A DNA stretch of 64,000 nucleotides from Byssovorax sp. (lineage in GTDB: Bacteria; Myxococcota_A; Polyangia; Polyangiales; Polyangiaceae): the NCBI GenBank assembly GCA_025362495.1, contig JANYGI010000007.1, positions 1 through 64,000 on the forward strand, read 5' to 3'. The notes under the pieces were generated by a model that worked only from the letters and a program-made list of their open reading frames with translations, made no database searches and was not told the origin of the DNA. Shown in pieces: positions 57,186-64,000 of the stretch (the stretch's first letter is position 1; each line of letters begins with the position of its first letter). The position numbers and the translations under genes were made by a program.

Positions 57186-58079
57186 GTGAGCATCAACTCC
57201 GCCACCTTCCTCGTCGCCGCCCCCGATCAACCTGGGCTCGTCGCCCGCCTCGCCGGCTTCTTCTACGGCGCTGGCCTCAACATCGTGGACGCGAGCAACC
57301 ACACCGACCTCTTCGATGAGGGCGGCCCGCGCTTCTTCATGCGCCTCAACATCGATCTCGCGGGCCTCTCGTCGCCGACCGCGACGGCGGCGCTCGGCGG
57401 ATCGGCCACGCGCAGCGCGCTCGAGGCGTCGTTCGGCGCGCTCTGCACGGCGCTCTCGGCCGAGTGGTCGCTCCGCTACAGCGACGACGTGGCCAAGCTG
57501 GCCATCCTCGTCACGCGCGATCCGGCGTGCCTCTACGACCTCGTGCTCCGCCAGCGCGCCGGCGAGATCGCCTGCGAAATCCCGCTGATCATCTCCAATC
57601 ACCCCACGCTGGAGGGCGTCGCGCGCAGCTTCCAGATCCCGTTCTATTGCCTGCCTGTCACCGCGGCGACCAAGGCCGAGCAGGAGCGTCAGGTGCTCGA
57701 GCTGCTCAAGCGTCACCACGTCGATCTCGTCGTGCTCGCGCGCTACATGCAGATCCTCTCGGAGGATTTCCTCACCAGCGCGCCCTCGGTGATCAACATT
57801 CACCACGGCTTTCTGCCGGCCTTCCAGGGCGCGAAGCCGTACCACCAGGCCTACTCGCGCGGCGTGAAGCTCGTCGGCGCGACGGCGCACTACGCCACGC
57901 GCGATCTCGATCAGGGCCCGATCATCGAGCAAGACGTCGCTCGCGTGACCCACGCCATGGGCCCCGACGACATGGCCCGCGTCGGCCGCGACGTGGAGCG
58001 ACTGGTGCTGTCGCGGGCGGTTCGCGCTCACCTCGAGCGCCGCGTGATCATCGCGGGTCGTCGCACCGTCGTGCTCTGA
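57186..58079 (+). CDS. purU: Formyltetrahydrofolate deformylase (PurU), 297 aa
   Basis: Hydrolyses 10-formyl-THF to THF and formate to balance one-carbon units. Residues 1-~90 form an ACT-like regulatory domain (FLVAAPDQPGLVARLAGFFYGAGLNIVDASNHTD). The C-terminal formyltransferase-like domain has SVINIHHGFLPAFQGAKPYHQAYSRGVKLVGATAHY (catalytic Asn/His) and ATRDLDQGPIIEQD (catalytic Asp). GTG 57186 follows GAGG. Upstream gap 56990-57185 has no gene I can support. Confidence 0.93.
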   Translation: MSINSATFLVAAPDQPGLVARLAGFFYGAGLNIVDASNHTDLFDEGGPRFFMRLNIDLAGLSSPTATAALGGSATRSALEASFGALCTALSAEWSLRYSDDVAKLAILVTRDPACLYDLVLRQRAGEIACEIPLIISNHPTLEGVARSFQIPFYCLPVTAATKAEQERQVLELLKRHHVDLVVLARYMQILSEDFLTSAPSVINIHHGFLPAFQGAKPYHQAYSRGVKLVGATAHYATRDLDQGPIIEQDVARVTHAMGPDDMARVGRDVERLVLSRAVRAHLERRVIIAGRRTVVL

Positions 58080-58308
58080 AATCGCGTCCACGAGCCAGCC
58101 CGCGTGCGACATGGGCTACGCAAGCAGGCGCCACGCGGCATTCACAGCGACGCCGCGCGAGCGACTTGCTTCGCACCTCGCGAGCGTCGCGGGAGCGCGC
58201 GGGGACGAACAATCACGCTCTCCACGGCCTGCCGAAAAACCAACACCTCCTCGGGTCGGCTCTTGCTCGGCGGCGGCGGCGGGCCCTGTCGCGCGTCGGG
58301 GAGGTTTC

Positions 58309-59924
58309 ATGTCGAGGACATCGCGCCACGCAGTTCATCTCGCGCTCCCTTTGCTCCTGAGCGCGCCCCTCGCGCTCTGGGCTTGCCAGGGGGATCGCGG
58401 TGTCCCGCCGATCGACGGGGAGACCTCCGGCGGCCCCGCTCCGGTCGAGCCGCCGATGGATCCGCAGGGCGAAGGGCCGGTGCTCTCGCCGGCCAAGGCG
58501 CCGTCGGCGATCAGCGGCGGCTCGCTGATCGCGCTCAAGGACGGCGTCACGGCCGTCGCCGCCGATCCCGATCGCGACCGCCTCTGGATCGTCGACACCA
58601 AGAAGCTCGCGCTGCGCGGATCGATCACGCTGAAGGACGGCGACGAGCCCGGTCGCGGCGCGGAAGACGGCCAGGGCCGCGTCTGGGTGGCGCTCCGGCG
58701 CGGCGGCGCGGTCGTCACGATCGACGTCGCCACGATGGCCGTCACCGCGCGCACGCCGGTGTGCGCCGAGCCTCGCGGCGTCGCCTACGACGCGAAGAAC
58801 GAGCAGATCCACGTCGCGTGCGTCGGCGGCGAGCTGGTCTCGTTCGCCGCGGCGACGGGCCTGGAGACGCGGCGTCTGCGGCTCGATCGCGATCTGCGTG
58901 ACGTCGTCATCGACGGCGCCGGGCTGCGCGTCAGCCGCTTCCGCTCGGCCGAGGTGCTCTCTCTCGACGCGGCCGGCGTCGTCACCAAGCGCGTGAAGCC
59001 TCCGATCACCCTCGATTACATCCAGCGTCCGTTCGAGCCCGCGGTCGCATGGCGCACGATCGCGCTGCCCGGCGGCGGCATCGCGACGTTGCATCAATCC
59101 GGCCTCGCGGCGCCCGTGCCCGACGTCACGGCGGCCAACGCCTACTACGTGGACCCCTGCAACGTGATCGTTCACACGGCCGTCACCGTCAACGATCCGG
59201 CGACGCCGCAGAGCCCGACGGCGGGCGGCCTCCAGGTCGCGCTCGCCGTCGATCTGGCGATCGCGCCCGACGGCCAGCACGTCGCGATCGCGGCGGCGGG
59301 CGATCGCGCCGTCGCGACAGCGGCCACGATCTCTTTCACGAGTCGCCCGTCGCCGGGATCGCCTGCGCTTCGTGTCACCCGGAGGGGCGCGAGGACGGCC
59401 GCGTGTGGCAGTTCGAGGGCGTCGGCCTGCGCCGCACCCAGAGCGTCACCGGCGGCGTGCTCGAGACGGGAGCCCTTCACTGGTCGGGCGATTTGACGAA
59501 TTTCGACGCGCTGATCGACGAGGTCCTCGTGAGCCGCATGGCCCGGGTCAAGCCCGGTCCGCTCCACGCGAAGGCGTTCGCTCGCTGGGTCGACGCGCTC
59601 CCCGCGCCGCGGCCCTCGACGCCGACCGACACCGACGCGATCACCAAGGGCAGCGCGCTCTTTCACGACGCGACGATCGGCTGCGCGACGTGCCACGCCG
59701 GCCCGAAGCTGACCAACAGCAGCCTGGCCGACATCGGCAAGGGGCCGGGGCTCAAGGTCCCGTCGCTCGTCGGCGTGGCCGCGCGCGCGCCGTTCATGCA
59801 CGACGGCTGCGCCGCGACGCTGGCGGATCGCTTCGGAGCGTGCGGCGGCACCGCGCACGGATCGACGGCGTCGCTCACGCCGGACCAGGTGAGCTCCCTC
59901 GTCGCGTACATGGAGTCGCTGTGA
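58309..59924 (+). pseudogene. Frameshifted cytochrome-c/beta-propeller lipoprotein
   Basis: Start ATG 58309 (lipobox LWAC, ~26). Frame 1 encodes a propeller-like N-terminal half (~residues 60-330, AVAADPDRDRLWIVD..., VVTIDVATMAVTARTPVC). Around 59311-59318 the coding sense shifts to another frame, which continues DSGHDLFHESPVAGIACASCHPEGREDGRVW and later DATIGCATCHAGPKL (two CxxCH heme motifs). Relatives have a further segment between these parts, so bases appear to be missing as well as the frame changed. The frame-1 reading ends as junk at 59496. Likely a pseudogene, unless the assembly has an indel. Confidence 0.65.
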
Positions 59925-60715
59925 TCGAGCGGGCGGCCAGCGCTGCGCTGGTGATCCTCGCCGGCTCGCTCGCGTCGTCGTCGGCGGCCGCGCAGCCGGT
60001 CGCTCCGACGGCTCCAATGGCTCCAATGGCGCCAATGGCTCCAATGGCTCCAATGGCTCCAATCGAGCCGCTGCCGCCACCGTGGCTCTTGCCGCCACCG
60101 TGGCTCGTTCCGCCGCCGCCCGCCTACCGCACTACACCGATGATCTTTCGCAACGGCGCGTGGGAGCCGTTCAATGGCTTCTTCGAGCCCGATCTGCCGC
60201 CGCTGCCCGGCACCCCGCACGATCCCCTCGTTCCTGCCGGCGTCGCGGTCGCGACCACCGGGCTCGTCACCGCGGCCGTCGCCGTCGGCTGGCTCGTCAG
60301 CGCGGGCACGTCGAGGCCAACGTGCGGGCTGAGCGGCTGCCTCGAGCTCGCCGCTCGCGAGAGCCAGAACTACGCGACCGGCCTCATCACGGGCAGCGCC
60401 ACGGCGGCGCTCTTCGGCGGCGTCGTGGCCCTGGTCGGCGCGAAAGGGCCCGCGCCGGCGCGCGTCAGCAACGCGCGCACGGTGGCGGGCCTCGCGCTCA
60501 CGTCGATCGGCGTCGGGATCATGGTCACTGGCCTCGTGAACGCTGTCTCCCCGTACAGCTTCGCGCCGACCGTCCCCGGCGAGGTGACGCCTCCGGCGCC
60601 GGCTGGCCCCTCGATCTCGCCGTCGCGCGAGCGGGCCCGCGCGACGTGGTGCTGGCGTCGACGTTCACCGGCGCGATCGATCTCGGCCAGGGCGCGCTCA
60701 CGAGAGCGGGGTTGA
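59921..60715 (+). CDS. Membrane protein with MAP repeats and a fused, out-of-family C-terminus, 264 aa
   Basis: GTG 59921, overlapping the previous stop. Signal-like start (LVILAGSLASSSAAA), six MAP/GCTCCAATG repeats (~28-45), Pro-rich stretch, then two membrane helices (~105-125, GVAVATTGLVTAAVAVGWLV, and ~150-205). After ~base 60600 the sequence becomes Arg-rich (SPSRERARATWCWRRR) and unrelated. A different frame there contains a beta-propeller-type remnant. The real C-terminus may have been lost. Confidence 0.5.
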   Translation: MIERAASAALVILAGSLASSSAAAQPVAPTAPMAPMAPMAPMAPMAPIEPLPPPWLLPPPWLVPPPPAYRTTPMIFRNGAWEPFNGFFEPDLPPLPGTPHDPLVPAGVAVATTGLVTAAVAVGWLVSAGTSRPTCGLSGCLELAARESQNYATGLITGSATAALFGGVVALVGAKGPAPARVSNARTVAGLALTSIGVGIMVTGLVNAVSPYSFAPTVPGEVTPPAPAGPSISPSRERARATWCWRRRSPARSISARARSRERG

Positions 60716-60748
60716 CCGATCTGCTCGTGGCGAAGCTGCCCCCCGCAG
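60601..60748 (+). pseudogene. Fragment of an SBBP-type beta-propeller gene
   Basis: In a frame different from the gene it overlaps, GWPLDLAVARAGPRDVV and ASTFTGAIDLGQGALTRAGL then DLLVAKLPPA match the repeats of secreted myxobacterial SBBP/beta-propeller proteins (FTGTVDLGGG-type units). There is no start codon and it runs into noncoding sequence, so it is a relic of a rearrangement. Confidence 0.5.
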
Positions 60749-60815
60749 TGAGCGACGGCTCGGCCCGCGCAGACTGCCAGTCTGCGCAGCGCGATCGACT
60801 CCGGCGCGACAGCGG

Positions 60816-61130
60816 TTATTGAAAGCTGTCGCGCTGCCGGATCGAGCCGTCCACGCGCGAGATGGCGTAGCGCAGCCCGGTGCCGTTCGGCGTGCGCAGC
60901 TCGATGACCCAGTAAGGGCCGGTCTGCCGCGCGGCGGTCGCCGAGGTAGAAATTGCTTGAAAATGCGTGGCGGCGTCGGATCGCGCGGTGTTGACGGCGA
61001 GCTCGCGGCTGACCTCCGCGGGCTCGGCCTGCGTCGCGCCGGCGGAGCTGGCCTCGGCTCCGCCGCAGGCAGCGAGCCCGAGGGAAAACACGACAACCAG
61101 GAGAGTGGATGAACGGGACGGGTACTTCAT
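60816..61130 (-). CDS. Small lipoprotein, 104 aa
   Basis: Lipobox LGLAACGG (Cys22). The mature region (~30-104) has a small mixed fold (VIELRTPNGTGLRYAISRVDGSIRQRD) resembling PepSY-like inhibitory/calcium-binding domains, but too short to be sure. Divergent orientation relative to the previous gene. Confidence 0.55.
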   Translation of the reverse strand: MKYPSRSSTLLVVVFSLGLAACGGAEASSAGATQAEPAEVSRELAVNTARSDAATHFQAISTSATAARQTGPYWVIELRTPNGTGLRYAISRVDGSIRQRDSFQ

Positions 61131-61184
61131 GGTCTCACTCGGATACGATGCGTGTCCGGGTGCGCGCGTTCACGAAGACGACTC

Positions 61185-63065
61185 TCAGCGCGTTCGTCGC
61201 CGACGCACCACGAGCCCGAGCAACCCGAGACTGATCAACGCCGGCACCGACGAAGAGCCCTCGGGTGCCGTATCGATCGAGCAACTGGCCGAAGCTCCCG
61301 GGGGCGTGTCGCTGCTGGTGCCGGTGCTGGTGACGCCTGAATCGCCGCCGCCGACGCCCGAGGGCGATTGGCCGCCCACGCCCGGCTCGGGGTAGCCGCC
61401 GGCGCCGATGGCGCCACCGTAGCCGGAGTCGCCACCGGCGCCTGCGCCGCCCGCGCCGCCTGCACCGACGCTGGTAGTCGGCTGCTGCGGCCCGACCTGT
61501 ACCTGAATCGCGAGGAGAGTATCGGGCGGCCCCCCACCCTTGGGCGCGTCCTGGAACCAAATCACGGTCTCTTCCACGAGCCCGAAGGTCTGCTTGACGG
61601 CACCCACCTTGGTCGCCGTGAGCTTGACGGGGAAGTGGCCCACGGCGCCCGGCGCCACGTCGGCGGCGACCGTCGATACGCGCGTCGGAGAGAGCCAGTC
61701 GGCCCCGCCGAGCGCAGAGGGCTTGTCGCGCGGCGTGGGAGCGAGCTTGGTCACGCCCGCCTTCCACGTCGACGTGCCCACGTTCTTGAGGTCGAAGTAC
61801 CCGTCGAGGGTGTCGCCGACCTCCATCTGGATGGCCGGATCCTTCAGCGTCGGGAACGACTGCTTGACGAGCTGTCCCTCGAACTCGGCGGCGATCACCT
61901 TGATCTGCGCCTCGAAGACGTCGTCCGCGGGGCCGCCCTGGCCCGGCGCGCTGAACCAGGCCACGCCCTCCTGGACGACGCCGAAGTACTCCTTGTACGT
62001 GCCCGGCTTCTGCGGGGCGTGGAAGGTGAAGTTGAACTGGAACTTCGCGCCCGGCGCGACGGTGGTCTTCACCGCCGCGAGGCGGCTCGGAGAGAGCCAG
62101 TCGGCCCCGACGAACACGCTGGCCCGATCGCGCGGCTGGGTCGTCGCCAGCTTGGTCGCCGTCGTCCAGGTCTTCTTGCCGACGTTCTGCAGGACCATGT
62201 TGGCCTTGATGTTCTGGTTGACCGTCATGACCATCGGAGTCGACGCGTACGGGAACGACTGCGACACGAACCCGGCGCCCCAGTCGGCGTTCATCCCGGC
62301 GAGCTTCTTCAGGTCGGCGAGGGTGCCGTTGAACTCGTCCATGTCGACGTTCCCGCTGATGCCGGGGACGCTGCCGCTGCTGCTGTATTGCCACATCGCC
62401 CACTTGTTCCAGGCGTTCGGCGTGTTGGGGCAACTGGGCTTGACGTAGGCGGCGATCACCAGAGGATAGCTGCCGAAATCGGTGGTCTGGACGCTGGGAT
62501 CCCAGAAGTACTTGCCGGTGTAGATCAGCGGCGTGCGCCCCGTGGCGGACTTGATCTTGTTGGCCCAGGTGTGGATCTTCGCGGTGATCGTCGCGGGCGA
62601 CTGGCCACCTGTCACCTCCATGTCGAGCATGGGAGGGAGATCCCCGGGGCCGAAGCCGACCATCTTGGAGATCATGATGTTGGCCTGGGTCGTGGGATCC
62701 TGGCCGGGCTCGAAGAACTGGTACGCTCCGCGGATGATGCCGGCGGCCTTCATCCCGGACCAGTTCTGGTCGAACTTGGTGTCGAGATAGCTCCCGTCGC
62801 TGACGCGGGCGATGGCGAAGTCCTTGGCGGTCTTCACCTGGTTCCAGTTGATGGTGCCCTGGTAATACGAGACGTCGACTCCGTACACCAGGCTCGGCCC
62901 CGGGCAGACCACGAGCTCTTCGCTCGTCTCCTGGATCGGCTCGTCATCCGCGGGAATGCAGCCCGCCAGCAGCAGCGCGGCGAGGGGCGCCGCCGCGAGG
63001 GCGCGCGGGTTCAACATTCCAGTGCAAGCGCGAAGGGCCTTGGTGGCAAAGGGGCGAGTGCTCAT
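61185..63065 (-). CDS. Secreted GH25 lysozyme with two Ig-like domains and a MYXO-CTERM-like tail, 626 aa
   Basis: Lipoprotein-like N-terminus (LAALLLAGC). Residues ~60-245 are a GH25 muramidase (VYGVDVSYYQGTINW, ARVSDG, PMLDMEV, YTGKYFW), which cuts glycan chains between MurNAc and GlcNAc. Two similar ~115-residue beta-sandwich domains (ASVFVGADWLSPSRLAAV and ALGGADWLSPTRVSTV) follow, then a Gly-rich linker. The last 35 residues (SCSIDTAPEG, hydrophobic SSSVPALISLGLLGLVV, then RRRRTR) look like a MYXO-CTERM sorting signal. A secreted or surface enzyme for lysing other bacteria is likely. Confidence 0.82.
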   Translation of the reverse strand: MSTRPFATKALRACTGMLNPRALAAAPLAALLLAGCIPADDEPIQETSEELVVCPGPSLVYGVDVSYYQGTINWNQVKTAKDFAIARVSDGSYLDTKFDQNWSGMKAAGIIRGAYQFFEPGQDPTTQANIMISKMVGFGPGDLPPMLDMEVTGGQSPATITAKIHTWANKIKSATGRTPLIYTGKYFWDPSVQTTDFGSYPLVIAAYVKPSCPNTPNAWNKWAMWQYSSSGSVPGISGNVDMDEFNGTLADLKKLAGMNADWGAGFVSQSFPYASTPMVMTVNQNIKANMVLQNVGKKTWTTATKLATTQPRDRASVFVGADWLSPSRLAAVKTTVAPGAKFQFNFTFHAPQKPGTYKEYFGVVQEGVAWFSAPGQGGPADDVFEAQIKVIAAEFEGQLVKQSFPTLKDPAIQMEVGDTLDGYFDLKNVGTSTWKAGVTKLAPTPRDKPSALGGADWLSPTRVSTVAADVAPGAVGHFPVKLTATKVGAVKQTFGLVEETVIWFQDAPKGGGPPDTLLAIQVQVGPQQPTTSVGAGGAGGAGAGGDSGYGGAIGAGGYPEPGVGGQSPSGVGGGDSGVTSTGTSSDTPPGASASCSIDTAPEGSSSVPALISLGLLGLVVRRRRTR

Positions 63066-63221
63066 CGAACCGCCCGGTTAGCGCGATCCGTGCCAGCCTC
63101 GATCGCCCACGAATTCCCGATGTTCTCGCCGCGGGAACCGACGTGATGTGCGCTTCCCATGGACCGACCGCGGATCACGATCTGGATCGACGATGACCCA
63201 GGATGGGACTCGTGTGGTCGC

Positions 63222-63949
63222 TCAGGAGGGAGGGGGAACCCAGCCGCCGAAGGCCCGCTCCAGCTCCAGCGCCACGGCGATCGTCCGGTGATCGCTGCCG
63301 TGGGTCGCGGCGATCTGCACGCCGAGGGGCAAGCCCTCGCGATCGAGCCCGAGAGGCGCCGCCGTCACCGGCAGCTCGAGCACGTTGAACACCGCCGTGT
63401 ACACCCAGTGGAACGGCGGAAACAGCGGTCGATTGTGCGGCGGCGCCGTGGTGGGGTAGGGCGGATAGAGCATCACTCCGCGCGGGCCGAGCAGGCTCGA
63501 GACCTCGGCGCGCAGGGCGAGCCCGGCCTCGACGAAGCGCTTTCCGTGCGACGGGAGCAGCTTGGGCAGCTTCTCGAGCAGCACGAGGCAGAGCGAAGGC
63601 AGGGTGTACGGCGAGCGCCCGAGGGCCCAGCGCACGAGCTCGCGCCCGCCCGCGACCTCGACCTCGACCCCGTTGCCGAGCAGCGACGCGTACGAGGGGC
63701 CGCCGGCCGCGTCGAGCATCGAGGACCAGATCCCGAGCGCGCTGGCGAAGCCCTTCACCTTCGCCGTGCGGACCTCGGCGCCGCGCGCAGCCAGCGCGTC
63801 CGCGGCCGCGCGCTGGGCCTCGGCGAGCTCGGCGCTGACCCGGCCTCGATCCGCGCGATGTGCGCGTCGACGATGGCGATCGAGGTGAGCTCGCGGCCGC
63901 GGATCCGGGCCGCGAGATCGGCCGCGGAGAGGGTGAGCAAACGATCCAC
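63222..63949 (-). pseudogene. Amidase (AS family) with the catalytic core deleted
   Basis: The N-terminal ~36 codons (LLTLSAADLAARIRGRELTSI) match amidase-family starts. They are followed, in a shifted frame, directly by the C-terminal ~200 codons (RVSAELAEAQRAAADALAARG, GPSYASLLGNGVEVEV, VFNVLELPVTAAPLGLDREGLPLGVQI). The family's catalytic stretch (Lys, GGSSGGS, Ser) is absent, so roughly 240 codons are deleted. The junction lies near 63840. This cannot be an active amidase. The segment 63066-63221 between it and the lysozyme holds no gene I can support. Confidence 0.7.
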
Positions 63950-64000
63950 CGGCGGCGGGCTCCGGGAGCTCAGGGCGCGAGGGCGGCCGCGCGGCGGTGC

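Overview
The window has two parts. Bases ~213-19226 look like an integrated, phage-like element of about 19 kb. Bases ~19227-64000 are chromosomal DNA of a high-GC, Gram-negative predatory/social bacterium, most likely a myxobacterium of the Polyangiales. The evidence for the host is the run of lipoproteins with Ser/Thr/Gly-rich linkers after the lipobox, two eukaryote-like Ser/Thr kinases, Cys-rich secreted proteins, an NtrC-type regulator, a type VI secretion (T6SS) vgrG island, and a secreted GH25 lysozyme with a MYXO-CTERM-like tail. No rRNA, CRISPR array or insertion sequence was seen.

The element (213-19226) is packed with small genes joined by GTGA/ATGA/TTGA overlaps. On the left, a four-gene minus-strand operon (RHH regulator, lipoprotein, two small proteins; 1316-339) diverges from a plus-strand operon (1572-5310). 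That plus operon encodes an NlpC/P60- or CHAP-like hydrolase, membrane proteins, a coiled-coil protein and a transglutaminase-fold protein. A minus-strand RadA-like ATPase carrying a C-terminal J-domain (6254-5337) separates it from a second plus operon (6301-13559). The second operon has proteins with terminal membrane segments, the candidate major capsid protein (8388-9266) and a companion, a lysozyme-like enzyme, a protamine-like basic peptide and a coiled-coil protein. A minus-strand eight-gene operon (19198-13561) of Cys-rich small proteins ends in a tyrosine integrase with two winged-helix domains. I recognise no terminase, portal or tail gene. Together this suggests a tailless, possibly membrane-containing temperate phage. 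That is an inference, because the capsid call rests on context.

A tRNA 3' end at 180-222 and a 13-bp direct repeat (213-225 and 19214-19226) are the candidate attachment sites. A rightward terminator at 19433, with no rightward gene in front of it, fits a displaced tRNA terminator.

The host part begins with three secreted/lipoprotein genes (19713-24520). It continues with a T6SS vgrG island (24725-33819: VgrG, three DUF2169 proteins, a DUF3540-like protein, a PAAR-like protein, and a domain shared by two proteins), an aldehyde dehydrogenase, a Ser/Thr kinase and two RHH proteins with a shared upstream 12-mer. Next come an OsmC protein, several envelope proteins, a second kinase, an RNA ligase, a diheme cytochrome lipoprotein, a His/Lys/Gly repeat protein, a sensor kinase, a Uma2-family nuclease, an AAA-type ATPase, a PQQ-like beta-propeller lipoprotein, an NtrC-type regulator, purU and a GH25 lysozyme. 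Several host genes are broken: an SGNH-hydrolase tail, an ATPase with a junk C-terminus, a cytochrome with an out-of-frame deletion, a beta-propeller remnant, and an amidase that lacks its catalytic core.
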